From Fibrobacterota bacterium (lineage in GTDB: Bacteria; Fibrobacterota; Chitinivibrionia; Chitinivibrionales; FEN-1185): a stretch of 64,000 bases of DNA. How positions within the stretch are numbered: the first letter of the stretch is position 1; each line of letters opens with the position of its first letter. The translations under genes were made by a program, and so were the position numbers. A model generated the notes under the pieces. That model had not been told where the DNA came from. It worked only from the letters and a program-made list of their open reading frames with translations, and did no database searches. Location: NCBI GenBank assembly GCA_003165595.1, contig PLWQ01000036.1, positions 62,001-126,000 on the forward strand, written 5' to 3'. Positions 24,442 through 32,560 of this stretch are shown here, piece by piece.

Positions 24442-25160
24442 ACGCACGAGGAACCCTCGCGATTGCCACAGTATGCCTTGTTGCCGCGCTGGCCGTTCCG
24501 GCATCGTGCCAGGTTGTGGTGCAGGAAGGCACGAGTACCGACACGGTGGACCTGTTCGCCAAATCGACAAAGCCGCAGAAGTCAACCGTGCTTGCGATGT
24601 GCGCTTCCATTCTGCTGCCCGGGCTCGGGCACCAGTACCTTGGCGACGATGCCAAGGCGCTTGGGTACTACTCCGCCGAGGCGCTCTTTATTTTCGGCGC
24701 GGTGTTCTGCAGCTACTATTCCGGCACAATATCCGACAACGCCAAGGTATATGCGTGGGATCATGCGCTGGCCGCAGGCGGCCCCGGCGCCAACAGTCAA
24801 TACTGGCAGAACGTGGGCTTGTATAGCGACATGGCCGGATACAATCAGACCGCGGAGCTGGTTTACAGAAGTGAGGCAAAAGACTATCTTTCACCCAATC
24901 TCAATTGGCGCTGGGATGATCTTCCCGGTGAACCCGTTCACCAGAACATCTATAACGGCATGATCCAGCAGTCGATGTCCTGGCAGGTGGCCTCGTCGTT
25001 TTTTCTCGGCGCAATGGTGCTCAACCGGCTGGTGGCTTTTATCGACGTGCGCTTCGCGTCAAAACAAATGGAAACAAAATCGCTTTCGTCACTGCAGTTT
25101 ATTCCCCGTTACAATCCTGTCGGCCGTGCATCCGGACTTTCGCTCCGGGCGGGATTCTAG
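24438..25160 (+). CDS. DUF5683-type membrane protein, shorter paralogue
   Basis: The product has 240 residues. It starts at TTG 24438 in a TTGA overlap with the preceding stop, with an AAGGA box 7 nt ahead. A signal peptide ('IATVCLVAALAVPASCQ') precedes a short linker and the shared motif 'VLAMCASILLPGLGHQYLGDDAKALGYYSAEALFIF'; compare 'PGLGQAYVKSYVKAGLF' in its neighbour. A final hydrophobic stretch is 'VASSFFLGAMVLNRLVAFID', matching the 'LNHVVSAVDALI' segment next door. The pair looks like an ancient duplication kept as a translationally coupled unit, so a hetero-oligomer is plausible. Confidence 0.75.
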   Translation: MNARGTLAIATVCLVAALAVPASCQVVVQEGTSTDTVDLFAKSTKPQKSTVLAMCASILLPGLGHQYLGDDAKALGYYSAEALFIFGAVFCSYYSGTISDNAKVYAWDHALAAGGPGANSQYWQNVGLYSDMAGYNQTAELVYRSEAKDYLSPNLNWRWDDLPGEPVHQNIYNGMIQQSMSWQVASSFFLGAMVLNRLVAFIDVRFASKQMETKSLSSLQFIPRYNPVGRASGLSLRAGF

Positions 25161-25188
25161 TTCCGCATTCCGCGTGCGAGCCAAGAAC

Positions 25189-25376
25189 TCACCGCAAAGG
25201 CGCAAAGTCCGCAAAGAGGATATTGGTCTAGGAGAAGACTCGCCGCGGAATCACGCAGGACGCCAAAGCTGAAATCAAGAGTATGTGAGGCCCGATTGCA
25301 TTCCCAGTCGATTCTGAACCTATTGTAAACATTTCTTCTTTCAAATTTCTTTGCGCCCTTTGCGTCTTTGCGGTGA
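25189..25376. repeat. Inverted pair of CACCGCAAAG-type repeats
   Basis: A 29-nt box made of repeated GCAAAG units (25189-25217) recurs in reverse complement at 25348-25376 with 26 of 29 positions equal, flanking about 130 bp. The interior shows no gene. It occupies most of the 255-bp gap between the DUF5683-type pair and rsmE. The paired inverted ends suggest a small non-autonomous or palindromic element. Confidence 0.75.
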
Positions 25377-25415
25377 ACTTCTCGTTTCCGCAGGCCTCAA
25401 ACTATTTTCAATCCC

Positions 25416-26123
25416 ATGAACCTTGTCCTTCTTTTCGAACAGGACTTTACCGACGCAACCCACGCGGTCCTCACCGGCCGGAGGCTCGAACACGTCACCA
25501 CCGTGCACCGCGCGAAACCCGGTGACACGCTCCGCGTGGGAATGCTCAACGGCAAGATGGGCGAGGGCATGGTGCGAAAACTGGATTCCGTTTCGTGCGA
25601 GATGGAAGTTGTACTCGACAAGGACCCGCCGCCGCCGCTGCCCCTTACGCTCCTGCTTGCGCTGCCTCGTCCCAAGGCGCTCAGGCGCATCGTTGAGAGC
25701 GCCGCGGCACTTGGGATAAAGAACCTTTTCGTCATGGAAGCGTGGCGGGTGGAAAAAAGTTTCTGGGAAAGCCCGCTGCTTGCGGAAGCGGAACTGGCGC
25801 GGCATTGCGTTCTGGGACTGGAGCAGGCGTGCGACACGATGATGCCCTCGATACGGTTCAAACGCCGCTTCAAGCCGTTTGTGGAAGATGAAGTCGGGGA
25901 ATTGATACAGGGCAGCAAGCCGCTCGTTGCGCATCCGTACGCACACAATCCCTGCCCGCGAGGCGTCGAAGGAGCGGTAACGCTGGCGATCGGTCCTGAG
26001 GGCGGTTTCGTGCCCTACGAGCTGGAATTGCTCCGGCAGCACGGGTTCGAGGAAGTCAATTTCGGGCGCAGGATTCTGCGAACGGAATGGTTCGTGCCCG
26101 CGGCGGTGGGGAGACTGTTTTAG
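25416..26123 (+). CDS. rsmE: 16S rRNA m3U1498 methyltransferase
   Basis: The product (235 residues) is a SPOUT-class methyltransferase that modifies U1498 of 16S rRNA. The N-terminal PUA-like part includes 'LEHVTTVHRAKPGDTLRVG'. The knot region has 'LLLALPRPKALRRIVESAAALGI', 'LAIGPEGGF' (SAM-binding loop) and 'FGRRILRTE'. The C-terminus is slightly short but the knot is complete. It is a solitary gene, preceded by an inverted repeat and followed by an unrelated AT-richer stretch. Confidence 0.92.
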   Translation: MNLVLLFEQDFTDATHAVLTGRRLEHVTTVHRAKPGDTLRVGMLNGKMGEGMVRKLDSVSCEMEVVLDKDPPPPLPLTLLLALPRPKALRRIVESAAALGIKNLFVMEAWRVEKSFWESPLLAEAELARHCVLGLEQACDTMMPSIRFKRRFKPFVEDEVGELIQGSKPLVAHPYAHNPCPRGVEGAVTLAIGPEGGFVPYELELLRQHGFEEVNFGRRILRTEWFVPAAVGRLF

Positions 26124-26155
26124 GGCACGACAAAATACGCGGAGAGCCGCGATCC

Positions 26156-26184
26156 TTGCTGTTATTCTCCTCTCTGTGTATATT
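26156..26184 (+). promoter_or_regulatory. Sigma-70-type promoter for the nucleotidyltransferase gene
   Basis: TTGCTG (26156-26161) and TATATT (26179-26184) are 17 nt apart and lie 33 bp before the GTG start at 26217. A TATTAT overlaps the -10 by two bases. Confidence 0.6.
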
Positions 26185-26216
26185 ATCCTCAAGGCACGAG
26201 TCCCCTCGGAGAAGAT

Positions 26217-26768
26217 GTGACACCAAAGCATTTTTATGACTGGCAGACTGCAGGCGGCACGGATGACGTCATGCAATTGGTTGACTGCCTCGAAAAGGCC
26301 GATATCGCATGGTGCGCCATTGGAGGTATTGCCGTGAATCACTGGGCTCGTGAGCCCATGGTCACGGCAGATGTGGATATCGTGATAGTCACCGACATGG
26401 TGGCGCGCGCAGTAAAACTTCTTGAACAGGCCGGTTTTGAATCGTTACACTTTGAGTGGTCCACAAATCTCAAAGGCCGTTCGAGTCTGACAATCCAGAT
26501 AAGCACGGAAGATTTCTACACCGATTTCCCAAGCCGATCGGTCCCTGCCGACATTCACGGCATTCTCATGCGCGTGGCGTCGCTCGAAGACACCCTGGCC
26601 GGCAAGATTGAGGCCTGGAAGGATGCGCATGGCAGGCAAAGCAAGAAGATAAAGGATCTGGCCGATATCGCGAGACTAGTCGAAAGCCACCCGAATTTGT
26701 GGGAAAAGCTTGGCAAAGAGCTCCAGGCAATAATCCAGAGGCCAAGAGCGGATTCCGCAAGTCAATAG
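26217..26768 (+). CDS. Nucleotidyltransferase-fold protein (AbiEii/DUF-type)
   Basis: The product has 183 residues from GTG 26217. The N-terminal part shows the minimal nucleotidyltransferase pattern 'AWCAIGGIAVNHW' followed by 'TADVDIVIV' (GG ... DxD). 'VASLEDTLAGKIEAWKDAHGRQSKKIKDLADIARLVE' in the C-terminal half resembles AbiEii/nucleotidyl-transferase toxin-like proteins, where the K ... D/RxKDxxD motif is conserved. Such proteins include toxins and tRNA or protein nucleotidylating enzymes. No cognate antitoxin gene is seen next to it. It opens a more AT-rich stretch with an ORF remnant and an unusual secreted protein, consistent with recent acquisition. Confidence 0.75.
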   Translation: MTPKHFYDWQTAGGTDDVMQLVDCLEKADIAWCAIGGIAVNHWAREPMVTADVDIVIVTDMVARAVKLLEQAGFESLHFEWSTNLKGRSSLTIQISTEDFYTDFPSRSVPADIHGILMRVASLEDTLAGKIEAWKDAHGRQSKKIKDLADIARLVESHPNLWEKLGKELQAIIQRPRADSASQ

Positions 26769-26804
26769 CGGTCGTCGCCGAAATTTTCTATTGTGTCAAG
26801 ATAG

Positions 26805-26975
26805 CTCAAATGCCCGCCGAGCCAGTACATAGCGCTGTTCAACGCCTGCAAGTACCTCATGCGACATTCGATCAAGAACGTCGATGAAATCGGAAAAGAG
26901 AAGGAATTTCTTGACGAGTGCGTTGCCATTGTGTTTGAAGGCAATAGGGAAATACTGCAGAGCATCTGCGACTAG
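26805..26975 (+). pseudogene. Possible ORF remnant
   Basis: A frame open from 26805 to the TAG at 26973-26975 reads as a natural-looking helical C-terminus ('ALFNACKYLMRHSIKNVDEI', then 'KEKEFLDECVAIVFEGN'). It has no upstream start in frame apart from ATG 26859, which would give 38 residues. A stop at 26802-26804 closes it upstream. It could be the 3' end of a gene truncated when the flanking DNA was inserted. No family is recognised. Confidence 0.35.
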
Positions 26976-27152
26976 GAGCGGCCTGCCAAGTTGGTTTTCA
27001 ATCATAGTACCTCGAAGAAGGCTTAGTTGACAGATGATTTGATATTGATGTCCTATGCAGTGGGTTGCCAGGTTGGTGTATTGTTTCTTAGGATTGAGGG
27101 ATGTTGCAAGATCGTCTGCAATCAGTTACTTGCAGATAGGGAGAAAGGAAAT

Positions 27153-28760
27153 GTGCGCAAACGAAAGTTGGTTCCGAATTGGGTTGGGAAAATGGGTTTG
27201 TTAGCCTTTTCCGGCATTCTGGCAGGGGCGGCGGGCGTGAATGCGCAGAGAATACAGATTGGGCCGGCGCAGGAGGTGTATTCATCAAGTGACTTGGCGT
27301 TCTTGTCCGATAGTCAGCACCATACCGTAACACCAAACCCCAACACGCCTTCGCCACCATATCAAGAGGGTTTCTTTTTTGATGGGGAGTTTATCCCAAT
27401 TCGAACCGCTTTCTCGACGACAAGCGCAACCATGCGATTTGTCTACTCGTCAGGCAATGGCGGCATAGACGTGTGGGATTATACTGGAACTCCCAATGAT
27501 GCATTCATCGATCCCCTTGGGGTCCACTCCGCCTCAGCGACATATTCGTCCACACCTATTGTAACTGTCAACGCCGATGGCAAAACCGCCAAAGACGTCT
27601 TATGGATTGGTGGTGTTGCAATATTGGGTGCAGCGCCGCCCAAGACGCCAGCCGACCAGGTAAGGCCAAACAGCGTTACCACGCTTCGTCAGGCAATAAA
27701 TATGAATTCCTGGCCTTTAGGGTGGTCACCAACGTTTCGTTTCTTTTACGACAGGGCGTGGATCGCGAGCGCATACAGAGACCCTGCAACAAACGACTTG
27801 CTTGGATTTGTCCATATCGAAACATCAGACAGTTCCATGAACGATGGAGAATACACAATAGGAATTGCATATTCATTGAATACCAACGGAAGCATAAATG
27901 GTAAAACATGGGTTTACTGTGGGGATATTATCAAGACAAGAAATCACATTTCAGAGGGGACCGATAATATCACAGGAATACCTTACCTCGTTGTTGGCGG
28001 ATACTTTTATGTTTACTATTGTGATTTTCCCGACCCCAATTGGTGTATAAACGGAACCTGCCCGTCATCTGGTAGAAGGGCCTGTGTTGCACGCGGCAAC
28101 CTTAGCAACGTCCTTGCGCAAGCGAAGGCCATCTATCAGGCTCGGGTCAATCAAACGGTTAACGACACGGGCCTCATTACTTCAGCAAAACCAAACGTCC
28201 AAAGCCCGGCGGTGGAGCCGTTTCACAAGTGCTCCGCACTTGGTTCGGATGGCACCGCAACCTGGGACACTTTGTCGGCTATCACAAAAGGCGAAGTGGG
28301 TGTCGATATTCTTAAGAATCGGCTGCCGAACATGGAGTGGGTTGATTTCCATTCGCATGCGGCATACTGCAAGGCACTCAATAGGTACTTGCTGCTCGTT
28401 TGCAACGGCGACGCATACAGTTCTGCTAACCCCAATCCTTACAGGCCGGGAACACTTGTGCTCTATAATTCGTTGGATGCCGTGAACTGGACGAGTTCGC
28501 AGGTTGTCGATTCAACCAGTCCAACTTCAGGACCATATATCGAAAAGGCAATGTCCTTCTTTGTGTCCCTTGATGCGGACCAATCCGGAAATCCAATGGC
28601 ATCAGCGGATTGTGATTCGGTAGGAAGTCAGTTCTACATTTTCACTCCATACATGTACTATGGTAATTACACCGATAGGAAGGGTACACATTATGGTCAA
28701 CAGAAGCATGAATTGTGGAAGCACAAGGTGACCATTGTGCCAGCCTCAAAGGGCTATTGA
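27153..28760 (+). CDS. Secreted protein of unknown function, possibly beta-propeller/glycosidase-like
   Basis: The product has about 535 residues. I place the start at GTG 27153 (gggag 9 nt upstream), which gives a basic n-region and signal peptide ('MGLLAFSGILAGAAGVNA'). The mature protein is rich in Gly, Ser, Asn and aromatic residues, with repeated 'W.Y.G', 'GFVHIE', 'YLVVGGYFYVYYCDFPD' and 'RYLLLVCNGDAY' strands. These recall five-bladed-propeller glycosidases or DUF4185-like proteins, but I cannot name a family. Several Cys pairs suggest disulfides. The gene is visibly richer in A and T than its neighbours and uses other codons (more ATA, ACA, GGA), so horizontal origin is likely. Confidence 0.65.
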   Translation: MRKRKLVPNWVGKMGLLAFSGILAGAAGVNAQRIQIGPAQEVYSSSDLAFLSDSQHHTVTPNPNTPSPPYQEGFFFDGEFIPIRTAFSTTSATMRFVYSSGNGGIDVWDYTGTPNDAFIDPLGVHSASATYSSTPIVTVNADGKTAKDVLWIGGVAILGAAPPKTPADQVRPNSVTTLRQAINMNSWPLGWSPTFRFFYDRAWIASAYRDPATNDLLGFVHIETSDSSMNDGEYTIGIAYSLNTNGSINGKTWVYCGDIIKTRNHISEGTDNITGIPYLVVGGYFYVYYCDFPDPNWCINGTCPSSGRRACVARGNLSNVLAQAKAIYQARVNQTVNDTGLITSAKPNVQSPAVEPFHKCSALGSDGTATWDTLSAITKGEVGVDILKNRLPNMEWVDFHSHAAYCKALNRYLLLVCNGDAYSSANPNPYRPGTLVLYNSLDAVNWTSSQVVDSTSPTSGPYIEKAMSFFVSLDADQSGNPMASADCDSVGSQFYIFTPYMYYGNYTDRKGTHYGQQKHELWKHKVTIVPASKGY

Positions 28761-28923
28761 CCAGCTATTGCTTGACTCGTCATTCCTGATCGTGCACCGT
28801 CCAGCAGCCAGCCACTGTCAAGCAGGACTGTGGAAACCCAAAAAGACCCTGGGTGAATGTCGTTCCCTGTCCGTCCCAATGATTGCGTCCTTCCCTTTGC
28901 CCCCAACTATTTTTACTCTACTC

Positions 28924-29856
28924 ATGAACACCAACGCCACCACCCATACTCTATCCCGCAACGATCCCTGTTATTGCGGCAGCGGCAAGAAATACAAGAA
29001 ATGCCACATGCTTCTTGACCAGAAGCAAGGCGTCGCTCCGCCAACGCCGCGCCTTGTAAAGACGCCTGCGGAAATCGAGGGCATGCGCCGGGCCGGCGCG
29101 TTTAACGGCGAGCTCATGGATTACATGCGGCAATTCGTCAAAGCAGGGGTGTCGACGCTGGAACTGGACACGCTCGCGCACGAGTACACGACACAACACG
29201 GCCACACGCCGGCGTGTCTGGGCTACAAAGGCTATCCCAAGTCGATTTGCACCTCCATCAATCAGGTGGTGTGCCACGGCATTCCTTCGGCAAAGGAGAT
29301 TCTTGCCGAGGGCGACATCATGAACCTGGATCTTACCACGATTGTTGATGGTTTTTACGGCGATTCGTCGGAGACGTTCCTGATAGGGAACGTGAGCGAG
29401 CAGGCCAGGCACCTGGTGGCCGTCACCGCAAAGGCGATGCTGCTCGGGATTGCAGCTTGTAAAGCAGGCAACCGGCTGCAGGCAATTGCCGAGGCGATTG
29501 AACCGTATGCGGTGTCTCAGGGATGTTCGGTGGTGCACCAGTACACCGGCCACGGCATCGGCACCAACTTTCACGAGAACTTCAGCGTGTATCATCATAT
29601 CGACGACGAGGCCGACAACGTCGTACTCCAGCCGGGCATGACGCTCACGGTGGAGCCCATGATCAACCTTGGCGGATGGGAAGTGGTCACCGATTCGCGG
29701 GACAAGTGGACCGTGCGCACCAAAGACGGGTCGCTTTCGGCCCAGTTCGAGCACACCGTGCTCGTGACCGGATCCGGGCCCGAGCCGCTCACGCTCACGC
29801 CGTCGCAAATAGCCGCTCACGTTCTGGTTGCCGTTCCGGGCATGAGTATTTCATGA
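28924..29856 (+). CDS. map: Type I methionine aminopeptidase with N-terminal SEC-C zinc motif
   Basis: The product has 310 residues from ATG 28924. A SEC-C-like zinc module ('SRNDPCYCGSGKKYKKCH') occupies residues 11-28, as in one subgroup of bacterial MetAPs; it probably binds ribosomes or other partners. The metalloprotease core follows with the five expected ligands: Asp in 'IMNLDLT', Asp in 'YGDSSETF', His in 'GHGIGTNFHE', Glu in 'TVEPM' and Glu in 'AQFEHTV'. It removes N-terminal Met from new proteins. The stop overlaps the hflX start (ATGA). Confidence 0.95.
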   Translation: MNTNATTHTLSRNDPCYCGSGKKYKKCHMLLDQKQGVAPPTPRLVKTPAEIEGMRRAGAFNGELMDYMRQFVKAGVSTLELDTLAHEYTTQHGHTPACLGYKGYPKSICTSINQVVCHGIPSAKEILAEGDIMNLDLTTIVDGFYGDSSETFLIGNVSEQARHLVAVTAKAMLLGIAACKAGNRLQAIAEAIEPYAVSQGCSVVHQYTGHGIGTNFHENFSVYHHIDDEADNVVLQPGMTLTVEPMINLGGWEVVTDSRDKWTVRTKDGSLSAQFEHTVLVTGSGPEPLTLTPSQIAAHVLVAVPGMSIS

Positions 29857-31067
29857 AGCCCACCCGCCTGTTCGACACCGACGTTCCTCCTCCCACCGAG
29901 CGGGTGATTCTTGCCGGCCTTCTTACGTCCGGCACCGATCCGGAGCTGTTCGAGATTGACATGAAGGAAATGCGCATGCTGTGCGCCACCGCCGGCGCCA
30001 CCATTGCCCAAACCGTGGTGCAGCGGCGCGATGCTCCGGTGGCGTCCACGTATCTCGGGCCGGGCAAGCTTGCCGAAATCTGCGAGCTCATGAAGCAGCA
30101 CAAATGCAAGACCGTTATTATCGATGCGCAATTGTCGCCCGGCCAGGTACGCAACATCGAGAAAATCGTCGAAGGAAAGGTTATCGACCGGGCCCAGCTT
30201 ATCCTGGACATCTTTGCAAAGCACGCGCGCACCAACGAGGCGCGCATCCAGGTAGAGCTTGCCCAAATGAAGACCCTGTACCCGCGCCTCACGCACGCGT
30301 GGACGCATTTTTCACAGCAGGTGGGCGGCATCGGCACCAAGGGGCCGGGCGAGAAGCAGCTCGAAGTGGACCGGCGGATCATTCAGAAAAAGATTTCCGA
30401 CCTCAACGACCGGCTCAAAACAATAGAGAAATCGCGAGCCACTCAGCGCAAGTCCCGCGTGGGTGAATTCAAGGTGACGCTGGTCGGCTACACCAACGTG
30501 GGCAAGTCGTCGCTCCTCAACGCGCTGTCGGGCGCCGACGTGCTGGTGCAGAACAGGCTTTTTGCAACGCTGGACACGGCCACGAGGCGCACGTTTATTC
30601 CGGGAGCGGGTGAGATCGTGATTTCTGACACGGTCGGGTTCCTGCGCAAGCTGCCCCCCCACCTGGTAGCCTCGTTCAAGGGAACGCTCGAGGTCGTCTC
30701 GCAGGCCGATCTGCTGCTCATCGTCATGGACGCCGCAAGCCCGTGGGCGGCGCAGCAGCTCGCAACAGTCAACGATGTGCTCGCAGACCTGTCGGCCGGC
30801 GCTATTCCACGGATGCTTCTGTTCAACAAGATAGACCTGGTGACGGATCCCGTTGAGCGCAAGGCGCTTTTGGTTGCCAACCCCGACGCCCTTCTCGTTT
30901 CGGCGCTTTCCGAAAGCGACATGGCGCTTGTAAAATCCCGAATCGCTGAGGTGATGCAGAGCTACCGGAAGGAAGCCGCCATCGCCGATATCATCGCAAA
31001 AAAGACGCAGGAGCTTACCGGTTGGGAAGAAGAGAAGTCCGGGCTGCCGTGGGACAACAAGGAATAA
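29853..31067 (+). CDS. hflX: Ribosome-associated GTPase HflX
   Basis: The product has 404 residues. The N-terminal HflX domain ('TYLGPGKLAEI', 'QLSPGQVRNIE') is followed by 'RLTHAWTHFSQQVGGIGTKGPGEKQLE' and the G domain: G1 'GYTNVGKSSL', G3 'DTVGFL', G4 'NKID'. HflX binds the 50S subunit and rescues or splits stalled ribosomes after stress. The start at ATG 29853 overlaps the map stop. Downstream is structured element B. Confidence 0.95.
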   Translation: MKPTRLFDTDVPPPTERVILAGLLTSGTDPELFEIDMKEMRMLCATAGATIAQTVVQRRDAPVASTYLGPGKLAEICELMKQHKCKTVIIDAQLSPGQVRNIEKIVEGKVIDRAQLILDIFAKHARTNEARIQVELAQMKTLYPRLTHAWTHFSQQVGGIGTKGPGEKQLEVDRRIIQKKISDLNDRLKTIEKSRATQRKSRVGEFKVTLVGYTNVGKSSLLNALSGADVLVQNRLFATLDTATRRTFIPGAGEIVISDTVGFLRKLPPHLVASFKGTLEVVSQADLLLIVMDAASPWAAQQLATVNDVLADLSAGAIPRMLLFNKIDLVTDPVERKALLVANPDALLVSALSESDMALVKSRIAEVMQSYRKEAAIADIIAKKTQELTGWEEEKSGLPWDNKE

Positions 31068-31090
31068 ATGCCAATGCAAGGACAAGATGC

Positions 31091-31638
31091 GGGCGTTACC
31101 CGCTTGACGGTTTCTTTGAAACCGTCAAGCGGGTCGGTTCTCCTTCCGGGCTCGGCCTGCGGCCTCGGTATCGCCGGCCGCAATCGCGCAGAGCGCCGCG
31201 GTCCGGCGGTACAGCGCTCTGGCGCTCCCTGCAGTCGCCCCTAACGCTGCGCATCAGTCAATTGCACTCTCCAGCCCAGCATAGCATCAGGAAAAGATCT
31301 GCATGCCTGAAGTATTTTATGGCCGCGAAGCGGCATACCGCAGCGGATGCGTTGCGAGCCGCAGCACAGGACGTGCGGAGACCACTGCCGAAGGCAGCCC
31401 GAAGGGTGCGGAGCTGGACGCGGAGCATGAACTAAGGTGCGACGCCTCGCGAGCGTCAAGCGAGCGACATTGGCGCGCACCTTTGCTGGAAGGGGTGTGC
31501 CCCCGGATCGCCGGTGCATAGCACCGGGGCCGAAGGCCAGGACGGCCGAGAGGCGACCTGCGAAGCAGGGGCCGACAGGCCACCGAACAGGATGTGAGGT
31601 GCAACCCGGGGGCCAGGGGAAACCGGCAACGGTTTCCC
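31091..31638 (+). repeat. Hairpin-rich non-coding element, copy B
   Basis: This element fills the 596-bp gap between hflX and the DUF58 gene. It shares with copy A (13583-14067) the ordered boxes GGGCGTT (31091), CGGGTCGG (31130), CGGCCTCGGTAnCGCC (31160), CCTAACGCTG (31240), GCCGCGAAGCGGC (31322), GCTGGAAnnGGTGTGCCCC (31485) and GGGGCCAGGGGAAACCG (31609-31625). The first box is followed by a perfect 17-bp stem (31098-31114 with 31118-31134, loop TTT). Other stems: AAGGTGCG 31434-31441 with CGCACCTT 31476-31483; CCCCCGG 31500-31506 with CCGGGGG 31606-31612; and the closing stem GGGAAACCG 31617-31625 with CGGTTTCCC 31630-31638. No plausible protein is encoded. Confidence 0.75.
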
Positions 31639-31663
31639 TTCCAGAAGACCGGAATATTCACTC

Positions 31664-32560
31664 ATGAATAACCAAATCTCATTCCTCAAGCCCGAACACC
31701 TCGCTCCCATCCGCAACCTCACCCTCCGGACAAAGGCGATTGTCGAGGGGACCATTGCCGGGCTGCACAAGAGCCCGTATCACGGGTTCAGCGCGCAGTT
31801 TCTCGAATACCGGCAGTACCTGCCGGGCGAAGCGGCAAGGCGGATCGATTGGCGCAAGTACGCCAAGACCGGGCGATCGGTGGTGCGAGTGTACGAAGAC
31901 GAAACGAACCTGTTTGCCTGGCTGCTGCTCGACAAGAGCGGCTCGATGTCGTTTTCGTCGGGCGGGGCGATGAGCAAGTACGAATACGGCCGCACGCTGG
32001 CCGCATCGCTGGCCTGGATTCTTATCCGTCAGCGGGATGCGGTGGGACTCTACGCCTTCGACAGCGGCCAGACCCTTCTGGTGCCGCCGCGATCCACCAA
32101 CAGCCAGCTTACCGCCCTGTTGTCGCGTTTGTCCAATCTTGAACCGGGCGGCGCCACCGACTGCGGCAATGCCATGGAGCGGCTCGCCGTCTCCCTTTCC
32201 AAACGCGGCCTGTGCATCGTGATATCGGACCTGTTCGACGACCCGCGGGCCATTATCCGCGGCCTGCGGCATTTGCGGTTCAAACGCCAGGACGTGATGG
32301 TTGTCTGGGTTCTCGATCCGCTCGAAAGCGAATTCCTAAACGCAGGAACGCTTGACGTGCGTGATTTGGAATCCGGCGGCAGGGTGGCCGTTGACGGGCT
32401 CACCGCCTCCGAATTCTTTTCGAGCGGCATCCTGCGGCACCGGGCGGCGCTGGAGGAAGCATGCAGGTCCCTCAAAATCGGGTTTGAACGGGTGGTTACC
32501 AACGAGCCTTTCCAGAAGGCGCTGTTGCGCATCGTACAAAAGCGGAGACGCATGTTTTGA
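31664..32560 (+). CDS. DUF58 domain protein (VWA-like, MoxR-system type)
   Basis: The product has 298 residues from ATG 31664. 'GFSAQFLEYRQYLPGEAARRIDWRKYAKT' is the DUF58 signature, and the rest has a von Willebrand A-like layout with a MIDAS-type 'LLLDKSGSMSF'. Such proteins usually act with a MoxR AAA+ ATPase and membrane VWA proteins in folding or activating complexes in the envelope. Here no moxR gene is visible next to it. It is translationally coupled to the next gene by a TTGA overlap. Confidence 0.9.
   Translation: MNNQISFLKPEHLAPIRNLTLRTKAIVEGTIAGLHKSPYHGFSAQFLEYRQYLPGEAARRIDWRKYAKTGRSVVRVYEDETNLFAWLLLDKSGSMSFSSGGAMSKYEYGRTLAASLAWILIRQRDAVGLYAFDSGQTLLVPPRSTNSQLTALLSRLSNLEPGGATDCGNAMERLAVSLSKRGLCIVISDLFDDPRAIIRGLRHLRFKRQDVMVVWVLDPLESEFLNAGTLDVRDLESGGRVAVDGLTASEFFSSGILRHRAALEEACRSLKIGFERVVTNEPFQKALLRIVQKRRRMF

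Noticed and set aside
31241-31661. Small open frames within copy B of the non-coding element
   Set aside because: They are short, lack ribosome-binding sites, overlap each other on both strands and cross the conserved stems; none is shared with copy A.
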